This document shows, piece by piece, positions 35,964-43,757 of a DNA stretch of 64,000 bases. Numbering within the stretch: position 1 is the first letter of the stretch; each line of letters opens with the position of its first letter. The stretch is from Thioglobus_A sp964344985 (GTDB lineage: Bacteria; Pseudomonadota; Gammaproteobacteria; PS1; Pseudothioglobaceae), in NCBI GenBank assembly GCA_964344985.1, contig CAYFPI010000005.1:1-64000 (forward strand), read 5' to 3'. Both the position numbers and the translations under genes were made by a program. The notes under the pieces were generated by a model that saw nothing but the letters and a program-made list of their open reading frames with translations, ran no database searches and was not told where the DNA came from.

Positions 35964-36669
35964 CGATCTATTTAACAAGAAAAACGATTTGGTTGACTTT
36001 ACTTTTGATAAAAGTGTTGTCGATGTATTTGATGACATGGTTAGACGTAGTGTTCCTGGCTATCAATCCATGATTGAAATGATAGGGCTATTGGTTAAAA
36101 CTTATGGGCAAGACAATACCAATTATTACGACTTAGGCGCCTCAACAGGTGCCACCTCGCTAGCAATAGGTGTAAACAATCCTTACACCAACAATAAAAT
36201 TATTGCAGTTGATAATTCAATTGATATGGTAGAAAGATGTCGTCAAAACTTAACTAATAAGATTAATTATGCAGAAATTGTTTGCGATGATATTAATAAT
36301 ATTGATATAAATAACGCCTCTGTTGTTATTCTTAATCTTACCTTGCAGTTTATAAAACCCAATGATCGACAATCATTAATCAATAAAATCTATCAAGGCT
36401 TAAACCCAAGTGGCGCTCTTATTGTTTCTGAGAAAATTCATTTTAACAACGATAAAAAACAACAGCAAATGACGAACTTGCACTTAGACTTTAAGCGTGC
36501 TAATGGATATAGCGAGTTAGAGATTTCTGCAAAACGCCAGTCGATTGAAAATGTGCTTATTACCGATGATAAAAAAACCCACTTTAATCGCTTTGATCAA
36601 GCTGGATTCAGTAGTAGTATTTGTCATTTTCAGTGTCTTAACTTTGCATCCTTTTTAGCGGTAAAATAA
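35956..36669 (+). CDS. cmoA: Carboxy-S-adenosyl-L-methionine synthase CmoA
   Basis: A 237-residue SAM-fold enzyme that uses prephenate to convert SAM to carboxy-SAM for cmo5U modification of wobble uridine. It has FDKSVVDVFDDMVRRSVPGY at the N-terminus and YYDLGASTGATSLAI as SAM-binding motif I. cmoB is not next to it. It shares the chorismate/prephenate branch with the flanking ubiC and pabA/trpG genes. Confidence 0.93.
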   Translation: MRDDLFNKKNDLVDFTFDKSVVDVFDDMVRRSVPGYQSMIEMIGLLVKTYGQDNTNYYDLGASTGATSLAIGVNNPYTNNKIIAVDNSIDMVERCRQNLTNKINYAEIVCDDINNIDINNASVVILNLTLQFIKPNDRQSLINKIYQGLNPSGALIVSEKIHFNNDKKQQQMTNLHLDFKRANGYSELEISAKRQSIENVLITDDKKTHFNRFDQAGFSSSICHFQCLNFASFLAVK

Positions 36670-36677
36670 GCCTCATT

Positions 36678-37262
36678 ATGTTACTCATGATTGACAATTA
36701 CGACTCATTCACCTATAACCTGGTGCAATATTTTGGCGAGCTGGGCCAAGAGGTTGAAGTTCATCGTAATGACGAAATTACCATTGATGAAATTAAAAAA
36801 CTAAACCCTGAATTTTTAGTAATATCTCCAGGGCCTTGCACGCCAAATGAAGCAGGGATTTCTATTGAAGCCATTAAACATTTCTCTGGAAAAATACCAA
36901 TGATGGGGGTATGTTTGGGATTCCAGGCCATGGTTCAAGCGTTTGGCGGTGATATTATTGGCGCTAAAGAAATCATGCATGGAAAAATATCAAAGGTTTA
37001 TCACACCAATAAAGGTATGTTTGCCAACCTTAAAAATCCACTTAATGCCACACGCTATCATTCATTGGTGGCAGACCAAACAAGCTTGCCAGAATGTTTT
37101 GAAATCACCTCTTGGACTAAAGATGAAAGTGGCGAAATTGATGAAATCATGGGGATCAAACATAAAGAATTTGATATTGAGGGCGTGCAGTTTCACCCGG
37201 AATCTATCCTAACTGAACAAGGTCACGACATGCTAAATAACTTTTTACAAGGAGCTAAATGA
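36678..37262 (+). CDS. Aminodeoxychorismate/anthranilate synthase glutamine amidotransferase
   Basis: A 194-residue class I amidotransferase subunit (PabA/TrpG). It begins MLLMIDNYDSFTYNLVQYF, with the nucleophile Cys79 in MGVCLGFQAM and the His/Glu pair in VQFHPESILTEQG. Neither trpE nor trpD is near, so it cannot be assigned to folate or tryptophan synthesis from the window; such subunits often serve both. It overlaps the rhodanese gene by 4 bases. Confidence 0.93.
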   Translation: MLLMIDNYDSFTYNLVQYFGELGQEVEVHRNDEITIDEIKKLNPEFLVISPGPCTPNEAGISIEAIKHFSGKIPMMGVCLGFQAMVQAFGGDIIGAKEIMHGKISKVYHTNKGMFANLKNPLNATRYHSLVADQTSLPECFEITSWTKDESGEIDEIMGIKHKEFDIEGVQFHPESILTEQGHDMLNNFLQGAK

Positions 37263-37678
37263 ACGAAATTATTGACTTTTTGCTTGCCGAAGAGCAGCTA
37301 TTTACCACTATTACGCTGGTTTTATTACTTGCCTTGCTAATTGGCAATATCATTGCAGACAAAAATAGAAAATATGAAATTATTGATGCTAATAGTGCGG
37401 TCGCTCTAATGGACGAAGACATTATTGTGCTAGACGTAAGAGAGAAAAAAGAAAGAAAACAAGGATATATTGATGGCGATGTCCATATTCCTCTTGCTAA
37501 TGTAAAAGACAAATTAAATACACTTGATAAAAATAAAAAAGTACTGGTCTATTGCCGTAGCGGATCAAGATCTGCACATATTGCAGGCTTATTAACTCGT
37601 AATGAATTTGAAAATGTTTACAATCTTAAAGGCGGAATACAGGCCTGGAAAAGAGCGAAACTACCTATTAAAACTTAA
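37259..37678 (+). CDS. Membrane-anchored rhodanese-like sulfurtransferase (YibN-like)
   Basis: A 139-residue protein. One N-terminal membrane helix (about 14-33) is followed by a single rhodanese domain with the active-site loop VYCRSGSRSAHIAG (Cys99). E. coli YibN has the same layout and stands before grxC. Likely role: persulfide handling at the inner membrane. Followed by grxC after 14 bases. Confidence 0.9.
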   Translation: MNEIIDFLLAEEQLFTTITLVLLLALLIGNIIADKNRKYEIIDANSAVALMDEDIIVLDVREKKERKQGYIDGDVHIPLANVKDKLNTLDKNKKVLVYCRSGSRSAHIAGLLTRNEFENVYNLKGGIQAWKRAKLPIKT

Positions 37679-37692
37679 ACAAGGAGTTGGTC

Positions 37693-37944
37693 ATGAAAAA
37701 AAACACTATTTACTGCTCAGACAGCTGCCCTTTTTGTCAACGCGCTTACCAGCTATTAGAAAGAAGAGGTATTCCTTTTAAGAAACACTATGTAAAAAGT
37801 CAAAATGACTGGAATGAGGTTATGGAGCTTACAGGTAGGTCTACTGTGCCACAAGTGTTTATTAACGGCGTTCATGTAGGTGGATTTGATGACTTGTCAG
37901 CGGCTGATCAATCAGGAAAATTAGACAAAATTTTAAATGGCTAA
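37693..37944 (+). CDS. grxC: Glutaredoxin 3
   Basis: An 83-residue glutaredoxin with a dithiol CPFC active site (Cys12/Cys15), TVPQVFINGVHVGG for glutathione binding and the GGFDDL turn. AAGGAG lies 7 bases before the ATG at 37693, which is preferred to the TTG two codons upstream. It overlaps gpsA by 8 bases; secB, normally between the two, is absent. Confidence 0.95.
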   Translation: MKKNTIYCSDSCPFCQRAYQLLERRGIPFKKHYVKSQNDWNEVMELTGRSTVPQVFINGVHVGGFDDLSAADQSGKLDKILNG

Positions 37945-38911
37945 TTTATCTATTATTGGTAGTGGCGCATGGGGGAGTGCGCTTGCTATTGCACTGAGTG
38001 ATAATTTTGAAACAATTTTCCTTCATACGCACACCGAGCAAGAAGTTGAATCCATCCAGCCTCAACACCATGCACTACCAACACCCTATCAAGATAATAT
38101 AAAAATAGTTTTTGGTCTTGATGACTTGCAGTATTGTGATGATATTTTAATTGCCACTCCCAGTTATGCTTTTTCCGAAGTATTAGAAAATATCAAGCCT
38201 TTACTTAAAAACACTCATCAACTAGCATGGGTAACCAAAGGTTTTGACACAAAAGAAAATTGTTTTTTGCATGAAAGCTTTGAGCGTAAGCTGCCTGAGT
38301 TTCAAGCGTGTGTTATTTCAGGCCCTAGTTTTGCCTTTGAGGTAGCAGACAATAAACCAACCGCCTTAGTGGTTGCATCTAAAAACGAACAGACTCGTAA
38401 TCACTTTGCAAAACTCATACAAACCAAATCATTAAGGGCTTATACCAATAGCGATATAATTGGTGTTGAAATCGGCGGATCAGTCAAAAATATTCTAGCT
38501 ATTGCTGCTGGCATCGCATCAGGACTTGGCTTTGGTACCAACACTCAAGCAGCACTCATTACTAGAGGTTTAGCTGAAATGAGTCGCTTTGGACAAGTTC
38601 TGGGCGCTCAACAATCAACCTTTGTAGGGCTTTCCGGATTAGGAGACTTGGTGTTAACTTGTTCAGACGACTTATCTAGAAATAGACGCTTTGGTAAAGA
38701 ATTAGCTAAAAACCACAGTGTTAAGAACGCTCTAATTAATGTAGGTGCTACTGTTGAAGGGCTAAATACTTTAGATTTAATTCTATCCATTGCTTCCCAA
38801 AAACAAGTTGAAATGCCAATTTGTGAGCAAGTCTATTATGTCACCCAAGGAAAAATAACACCAACAGAGGCGGTTAATCACCTAATGTCTCGCGAACAAG
38901 TAAGCGAATGA
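37937..38911 (+). CDS. gpsA: Glycerol-3-phosphate dehydrogenase [NAD(P)+]
   Basis: A 324-residue enzyme making sn-glycerol-3-phosphate for phospholipids. It has IGSGAWGSALAIAL (cofactor), SGPSFAFEVA, GGSVKNILAIAAGIASGLGFG with the catalytic Lys, and GLSGLGDLVLTC. Length matches E. coli. Its end overlaps the phosphatase gene by 4 bases. Confidence 0.96.
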   Translation: MANLSIIGSGAWGSALAIALSDNFETIFLHTHTEQEVESIQPQHHALPTPYQDNIKIVFGLDDLQYCDDILIATPSYAFSEVLENIKPLLKNTHQLAWVTKGFDTKENCFLHESFERKLPEFQACVISGPSFAFEVADNKPTALVVASKNEQTRNHFAKLIQTKSLRAYTNSDIIGVEIGGSVKNILAIAAGIASGLGFGTNTQAALITRGLAEMSRFGQVLGAQQSTFVGLSGLGDLVLTCSDDLSRNRRFGKELAKNHSVKNALINVGATVEGLNTLDLILSIASQKQVEMPICEQVYYVTQGKITPTEAVNHLMSREQVSE

Positions 38912-39435
38912 AATTAAGCCTATTAAGGCATGGTGAGCCTGTTGGCGGTAGAATGTATCGTGGCAATCAAGACGATCCTTTAACCAATAAAGGCTGGCAA
39001 CAAATGCTGGAATCCACTCAAGGAAAGGCCTGGGATTATATTGCCACCTCGCCATTACTGCGCTGCCAACTATTTGCTAGTCATTTAGCCAAAGAGCAAA
39101 ATATTATCTGCGACTCTTACTCTGATTTCATTGAATTAGGATTTGGAGATTGGCAAGGAAAAACCTCTAAACAAATTGGGCAAGATTTGGTTGATAACTT
39201 TAAAAAAGACCCTATTAACAACCAACCCCCCAATGCTCAAAATCTATATGATTTTCAAAAACAAGTCCTGTCTTCTTTTCAAAAAATTTGCCATGATTAT
39301 TCAGATAAATCTGTTTTAATTGTTGCTCACGCTGGTGTTATCCGCGTTATTAAATCTTACTTACTTAAACTAGAGATTGAAAAAATGTTTACAATAGAGG
39401 TTATTTCAGCCTCTATTGAACAGTTTGAACTTTAA
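38908..39435 (+). CDS. Histidine phosphatase family protein
   Basis: A 175-residue branch 1 phosphatase with the RHGEP phosphoacceptor loop (Arg7-His8-Gly9), a TSPLLRCQLFASHLA second basic block, the acidic ELGFGDWQGKT, and the second catalytic His in VAHAGVIRVI. It resembles CobC/alpha-ribazole phosphatase in length and the E-x-x-F-G-D-W-x-G motif, but no cobalamin genes are nearby, so the substrate stays open. Confidence 0.85.
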   Translation: MKLSLLRHGEPVGGRMYRGNQDDPLTNKGWQQMLESTQGKAWDYIATSPLLRCQLFASHLAKEQNIICDSYSDFIELGFGDWQGKTSKQIGQDLVDNFKKDPINNQPPNAQNLYDFQKQVLSSFQKICHDYSDKSVLIVAHAGVIRVIKSYLLKLEIEKMFTIEVISASIEQFEL

Positions 39436-40144
39436 AGTTTTTCTTATCGCTATCTTTTTCACCCTATCTAGCCATGCTGATGAATTTTGGAGTTTGAATG
39501 CATGGGTCAACTCTTTAAAAACACCTGATTTTGAAAAAATAGATAATGTTAAACAAAGAAAACAAGCTTTTTTTAATTATCTACTACCTGAAATTGAAAA
39601 GCAAAATTCAAAAATAATTTCGCTAAGAAGTGATATTAAAAACAATAATATCAATCAACATAAACTAAATGGCTTGTACGAATATTACCGTGTCAAACAA
39701 GGCAATAAAGAAGAATTATTAACACATATTGATATTATTCCAAGCTCTCTCATTCTTGCTCAGGGTGCTTACGAGTCAAGCTGGGGAAGGTCTAGATTTG
39801 CCAAATATTATCACAATTTTTTTGGATTATGGTGCTTTAAAAAAGGCTGTGGTGTCGTGCCACTCAACCGAGACAAGGGCGCTACACACGAGGTGGCTAA
39901 ATTCTCTTCACTGTCTAAATCTGTCGAATATTACATGAGATCAATCAATCGTAATAACGCCTATTCAACACTGAGAAACATACGTAAGCACAAGCGTGAC
40001 AACAATCTTTCAATTACCGGAATTGGATTGTCCGAGGGGCTGGAAAACTACGCTGAAATTGGCTATGACTATGTTGAAATTTTAAAAGAAATCATCACCT
40101 ATAATCAGCTTTCAAAATACGATCATGCCAATGGTGGTGTATAA
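39416..40144 (+). CDS. Exported glucosaminidase-domain protein (Bax-like)
   Basis: A protein of about 240 residues with an N-terminal signal peptide (LNFKVFLIAIFFTLSSHADE, cleavage after Ala). Its domain resembles Bax/FlgJ-type N-acetylglucosaminidases: IIPSSLILAQGAYESSWGRSRFA carries the presumed catalytic Glu, followed by NFFGLWCFKKGCG and the YMRSINRNNAYSTLR helix. It likely acts on peptidoglycan in the periplasm. It starts with TTG (39416 or 39425) inside the end of the phosphatase gene, with no clear Shine-Dalgarno, suggesting coupled translation. Confidence 0.85.
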   Translation: MNSLNFKVFLIAIFFTLSSHADEFWSLNAWVNSLKTPDFEKIDNVKQRKQAFFNYLLPEIEKQNSKIISLRSDIKNNNINQHKLNGLYEYYRVKQGNKEELLTHIDIIPSSLILAQGAYESSWGRSRFAKYYHNFFGLWCFKKGCGVVPLNRDKGATHEVAKFSSLSKSVEYYMRSINRNNAYSTLRNIRKHKRDNNLSITGIGLSEGLENYAEIGYDYVEILKEIITYNQLSKYDHANGGV

Positions 40145-40156
40145 ACATTGGATAAT

Positions 40157-40183
40157 AAAAAACCCGCATTGAGCGGGTTTTTT
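40157..40183. terminator. Bidirectional terminator between convergent operons
   Basis: AAAAAACCCGC-ATTGA-GCGGGTTTTTT is a perfect 11-base stem between the rightward glucosaminidase gene and the leftward rpsI. A- and T-tracts on both sides serve both strands. Confidence 0.92.
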
Positions 40184-40202
40184 AATAATACTTGAAGTTG
40201 TA

Positions 40203-40598
40203 TTAACGCTTTGAGAACTGCTCGCTCTTACGCGCCTTCTTACGGCCAACTTTCTTACGCTCTACAATTCTTGCATCACGAGTAACAAAGCCAGCTTTAC
40301 GTAAATCACCACGTAATTCATTATCGTATTCCATTAATGCACGAGTAACACCTAAACGAATCGCACCCGCTTGACCAGTGTCACCGCCACCTTTTACAAT
40401 AATATTGAAGTCAAACTTATCTCTCATTTCAACCGTATCTAAAGGCTGGTTAATAATCATTGAAGAAGTTTCACGTCCGAAATACTCATTCATTGGACGC
40501 TTATTAACTGTAAAAACGCCTTTACCTTTAGTCATGTATACGCGAGCAACTGATGTTTTTCTTCTGCCTGTTGCGTAAAAAGTTTCTGTCTTTGCCAT
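40203..40598 (-). CDS. rpsI: 30S ribosomal protein S9
   Basis: A 131-residue protein with ATGRRKTSVARVYMTKGKG at the N-terminus and the basic tail ending KARKSEQFSKR that reaches the P-site tRNA. It follows rplM by 13 bases, the universal order. Confidence 0.98.
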   Translation of the reverse strand: MAKTETFYATGRRKTSVARVYMTKGKGVFTVNKRPMNEYFGRETSSMIINQPLDTVEMRDKFDFNIIVKGGGDTGQAGAIRLGVTRALMEYDNELRGDLRKAGFVTRDARIVERKKVGRKKARKSEQFSKR

Positions 40599-40611
40599 AC
40601 TATTCTCTTAA

Positions 40612-41040
40612 TTAAATATCTAAAACTTGCGGCTGTTGTGCACCATGTGTGTGCTCAGAACCTGCAAATACTTTCATTTTTCTAAACATGTCTCTGCCTA
40701 ATGGACCTTTTGGCAACATGCCTTTTACCGCCTTATTAATAATTTCTTCAGGCTTTTTAGCTTGTAAATCTTTAAAAGCTACTGACTTTAAGTTACCAAC
40801 ATAACCTGTGTGGTGATGGTACATTTTGTCATCAAATTTATTGCCTGTTACCTTAACTTTTTCAGCATTAACAATAACAATGTAATCGCCTGTATCAGTG
40901 TGTGGCGTGTATTCCGCCTTGTGCTTGCCACGAAGACGAGAGGCAACTTCAGTCGCTAAACGACCCAATGTTTTGCCGTTGGCGTCCACCAAGAACCAGT
41001 CTCTTTTTACTTCATGTGCTTTAGCGCTAAATGTTTTCAT
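40612..41040 (-). CDS. rplM: 50S ribosomal protein L13
   Basis: A 142-residue protein starting MKTFSAKAHEVKRDWFLVDA and with ATEVASRLRGKHKAEYTPH and GMLPKGPLGRDMFRKMKVF, the family signature near residues 100-120. First gene of the rplM-rpsI operon. Confidence 0.98.
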   Translation of the reverse strand: MKTFSAKAHEVKRDWFLVDANGKTLGRLATEVASRLRGKHKAEYTPHTDTGDYIVIVNAEKVKVTGNKFDDKMYHHHTGYVGNLKSVAFKDLQAKKPEEIINKAVKGMLPKGPLGRDMFRKMKVFAGSEHTHGAQQPQVLDI

Positions 41041-41075
41041 ATGTATCTTCTATCTTCAATCAGAATAATCGGACT

Positions 41076-41105
41076 ATTATAATCACTTTTAAGTTTGAAT
41101 GTTAA
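41076..41105 (-). promoter_or_regulatory. Promoter of rplM-rpsI
   Basis: Minus-strand TTAACA (41105-41100), 18-base spacer and TATAAT (41081-41076), 36 bases before the rplM ATG. Five of six -35 bases and all -10 bases fit consensus, as expected for ribosomal genes. Confidence 0.7.
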
Positions 41106-41161
41106 GTTATCGCTAAATTTTGCATAATTATTTTAACAATTCGAGGTTATGATATTGTCTT

Positions 41162-41836
41162 ATGATTAACTCCCATGCTCATCTCGACTTTGACAACATG
41201 CACAGCGTTGCACAAAATGCTGTTGCCATTGTGCCTAGTGTTGGAAAACAAAACTGGAGTGATGTGCAGATGTATCCTTACTTTGCACTGGGTATTCACC
41301 CCTGGTTTAGTGAATTTCATACAGATCAAGATTTGAATTATTTAGAGTATTTAATAAAGTGCAACAATCCTATCGCAATTGGCGAATGTGGTTTGGACTA
41401 CATTAAAGACATTAATAAAGAACAACAACTCCATATATTTACTTCGCAACTAGTACTCGCTGAAAAATACAAATTACCCGTTATTATTCATTCTGTCAAA
41501 GCAACGGAAGACGTTATATTTTTATTAAAAAAATATCCTAAAGTTAAAGGTGAAATTCATGGATTCTCTGGCAGTGAAGAGCAAGCCAAAACACTGATAA
41601 ATATGGGCTTTTATTTAGGATTTGGCATGCAAATTACCAATCCAAAATCTACTCGACTTAAAAGTGTTGTTAAAAATTTATCGTTAGAATCAATTCTCAT
41701 TGAAACCGATGACCATTCAAACCCCAATGAATTATCTTTAATAGTTGAAGAAATTAGTCAATTGAAACAAATATCACAAGAAGAAGTTATTTATCAATGT
41801 GATAATAATGCCATTAATTTATTTAACTTAAAGTAG
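41162..41836 (+). CDS. TatD family metal-dependent hydrolase
   Basis: A 224-residue TIM-barrel hydrolase. Metal ligands are visible as INSHAHLDF (HxH), IGECGLDYI (Glu), VIIHSVKA (His), EIHGFSG (His) and ILIETDDHSN (Asp). It is shorter than E. coli TatD (260) and belongs to the compact YjjV/YcfH-like group. DNase or other hydrolase activity is a family property; the substrate here is not known. Confidence 0.9.
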   Translation: MINSHAHLDFDNMHSVAQNAVAIVPSVGKQNWSDVQMYPYFALGIHPWFSEFHTDQDLNYLEYLIKCNNPIAIGECGLDYIKDINKEQQLHIFTSQLVLAEKYKLPVIIHSVKATEDVIFLLKKYPKVKGEIHGFSGSEEQAKTLINMGFYLGFGMQITNPKSTRLKSVVKNLSLESILIETDDHSNPNELSLIVEEISQLKQISQEEVIYQCDNNAINLFNLK

Positions 41837-41868
41837 CACTGTAGAAAATATGCAAAATAATACTTTCT

Positions 41869-41965
41869 CGAGTATTTTTTATTTCTACAAGGCAAATTTA
41901 TAAAATAAGAAGGCGCGTAGTAAAATTACGTAACTGAGTATTTTGTAAATTTAACATAGTACTCG
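41869..41965 (+). repeat. Structured intergenic repeat, copy B (nested palindrome)
   Basis: A 97-base element with three nested inverted repeats: CGAGTA (41869-41874) with TACTCG (41960-41965), AAATTTATAAAAT (41894-41906) with ATTTTGTAAATTT (41940-41952, one mismatch), and CGTA (41916-41919) with TACG (41927-41930). Its first 33 bases match copy A at 22984-23017. It fills most of the tatD-tcdA spacer, ending 22 bases before the tcdA ATG. Confidence 0.75.
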
Positions 41966-41987
41966 GCTTAGCACCCCCCTTTGAGGG

Positions 41988-42752
41988 ATGGAAAGGAAAA
42001 AAACAAGAAGAGAAATGACTGGAAGTTGCGCACGTACTGAAATCTTATTAGGTCAAGAAGGGTTGGCTCGTCTGGCAGAGTCTCACGTACTAATTGCGGG
42101 CATTGGTGGCGTGGGTGGTGCTTGCGCTGAGAGTCTATGCCGGGCAGGTATTGGCACATTAACCTTAGTTGATTTCGACATTGTAGCGAAGACTGATCTC
42201 AACCGTCAAGTGATTGCGCTTAACTCAACTCTGGGCATGAAAAAAACAGACGTTCTAGAGCAAAGACTACATGACATTAATCCTGACACCGTGATTATTA
42301 AACGTACTGAATTTATTGATCGAGACAAGGCTGAATCCATCGCTATTGAAGATGAATTAGATTTTGTAGCAGATTGCATTGATGCTATTGCTTATAAAAC
42401 TGTACTCATTGACAGTTGTAATAAATCTGGAAAACCGATTATCTCCAGTATGGGTGCAGGTGGCAGACTCGATCCAACAAAGGTCAAAATATCACGCATG
42501 GATAAGACTGAGAATTGCGCTTTAGCTCGCGAAATGCGCAAACAACTAAGGCGAATTCATGCTTCGCTTAAATTTCCCGTAGTGCATTCAACAGAATTAC
42601 AAATCAAAGCCCTTCCCCATCAAGAAGTGTGTGCCACTGACACAGCGCCTGCTGGTAGACCAAGAGCGGTTAATGGCGCTATCTCTTATATGCCTAATAT
42701 TTTTGGCCTGATGATGGCGGGTCATATTATTCAAACCCTACTCAAATCTTAA
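41988..42752 (+). CDS. tcdA: tRNA threonylcarbamoyladenosine dehydratase TcdA
   Basis: A 254-residue E1-like (ThiF/MoeB) enzyme that cyclises t6A37 in tRNA. It has HVLIAGIGGVGGACAESLCRAG (ATP-binding), VDFDIVAKTDLNRQV with the adenylation Arg, and ADCIDAIAYK. E. coli TcdA (CsdL) works with CsdA/CsdE, which are not nearby. The start ATG at 41988 sits in GGGATGGAAAGG; a GTG or ATG a few codons on (MTGSCAR, 42015) is also plausible. Confidence 0.93.
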   Translation: MERKKTRREMTGSCARTEILLGQEGLARLAESHVLIAGIGGVGGACAESLCRAGIGTLTLVDFDIVAKTDLNRQVIALNSTLGMKKTDVLEQRLHDINPDTVIIKRTEFIDRDKAESIAIEDELDFVADCIDAIAYKTVLIDSCNKSGKPIISSMGAGGRLDPTKVKISRMDKTENCALAREMRKQLRRIHASLKFPVVHSTELQIKALPHQEVCATDTAPAGRPRAVNGAISYMPNIFGLMMAGHIIQTLLKS

Positions 42753-42763
42753 CAAGGAAAAAA

Positions 42764-43315
42764 ATGGTAAGTACTGAAACCCCAATTTGTGACTTCAACA
42801 CACCTGCAATTAATTTTGAATTAAAAGGAGTTGATGGAAAAATGCACACGCTAGAAAGTTGCCAAGGCAAAAATGGCTTGTTAGTCATGTTTATATGCAA
42901 CCATTGCCCGTATGTAAAAGCTATTATTGATCGAATCATTCGAGATGCCAAAGAATTACAAACACTGGGTCTAAATACGGTTGCTATTATGTCCAATAAT
43001 CCAGAAGAATACGAGGCTGACTCTTTTGAAAATATGCAAAAAATCTCCAATGAGATGAATTTTCCATTTCCTTACTTAATCGATGAAACTCAAGAGGTTG
43101 CAAAAGCTTATGGTGCAGTTTGCACACCTGATTTCTTCGGCTACAATAGTGATTTAAAATTACAGTATCGTGGCAGGCTAGATGCATCACGCAAAGAATC
43201 TGCAGCAACAGATGCAAAACGCGATCTATTTGATGCCATGAGTCAAGTTGTTAAAACCGGACAAGGTCCTACTGAACAAATTCCATCTATGGGTTGCTCT
43301 ATTAAGTGGTTGTAA
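42764..43315 (+). CDS. Thioredoxin-fold redoxin (AhpC/TSA-like)
   Basis: A 183-residue cytoplasmic protein. After FELKGVDGKMHTLESCQGKNG it has LVMFICNHCPYVKAIIDRI, the CxxC motif (CNHC) of the PRX-like/thioredoxin family, followed by TVAIMSNNPEEYEADSFENM and the cis-Pro-like region CTPDFFGYN. Typical of the thioredoxin-like proteins found widely in marine bacteria. Substrate unknown. It is coupled to tcdA by an 11-base space. Confidence 0.85.
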   Translation: MVSTETPICDFNTPAINFELKGVDGKMHTLESCQGKNGLLVMFICNHCPYVKAIIDRIIRDAKELQTLGLNTVAIMSNNPEEYEADSFENMQKISNEMNFPFPYLIDETQEVAKAYGAVCTPDFFGYNSDLKLQYRGRLDASRKESAATDAKRDLFDAMSQVVKTGQGPTEQIPSMGCSIKWL

Positions 43316-43322
43316 AATGTCC

Positions 43323-43643
43323 TTAAAAAGTCAAAACCTTGTCAGACTCTACAATAATTCTATAAAGGTCGTCTAATGTAGACACTGGACACATGTCAGT
43401 GGAGCCTGTTTTTCTAATTTTTAAACAAGTTCCACAAGCAAACAATTCACCGCCAGCATCAACAAAAGATTGCATTTTCTCAGATACTTTGAATTTGTCA
43501 CTGTTCAACGTTTCACTTTCAACACCTTTTGCAAGCAAAAACACTTTAACAACATCGCCCTTGTCTAAAGAAAATACACCAAGTCTAAACGCATTAAACA
43601 CCGTTTCAGGATCATTAGAATAAATTATCACTCCAAGTTTCAT
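43323..43643 (-). CDS. DsrE family protein
   Basis: A 106-residue DsrE/DsrF-like protein. MKLGVIIYSNDPETVFNAFRLG and DVVKVFLLAKGVE form the typical alternating fold. The segment GGELFACGTCLKIR carries two Cys where DsrE-type sulfur carriers have their active Cys. It stands alone, without the tusBCD/dsrEFH partners, so a single-subunit sulfur-transfer or peroxiredoxin-like role is only inferred from family. Confidence 0.85.
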   Translation of the reverse strand: MKLGVIIYSNDPETVFNAFRLGVFSLDKGDVVKVFLLAKGVESETLNSDKFKVSEKMQSFVDAGGELFACGTCLKIRKTGSTDMCPVSTLDDLYRIIVESDKVLTF

Positions 43644-43723
43644 ATCAACCTCCAGATAACCAACACCTATCTTTATTGTACTCCGAATAAATATAATAAA
43701 AAACTAATATAACTTAGTTAGCG

Positions 43724-43756
43724 TATAATTGCGGTCTTTGTCTGCGACCAAAGACC
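43724..43756 (+). promoter_or_regulatory. Promoter and start-codon hairpin of the DEAD-box helicase gene
   Basis: TATAAT (43724-43729) is followed at once by a perfect 8-base inverted repeat GGTCTTTG (43733-43740)-TCTGCGAC-CAAAGACC (43749-43756), ending 1 base before the ATG at 43758. No Shine-Dalgarno is free upstream of the start. Depending on the exact transcription start, the mRNA begins with, or partly in, this hairpin; on DNA it could also be an operator. Confidence 0.6.
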
Positions 43757-43757
43757 C

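Noticed and set aside
38908..39435. Cobalamin gene cobC
   Set aside because: The protein has the phosphatase motifs but no cobalamin synthesis genes are near, so only the family is named.
41120..41153. Promoter TTGCAT-TATGAT before tatD
   Set aside because: The spacer is 22 bases, so the pair is not credible.
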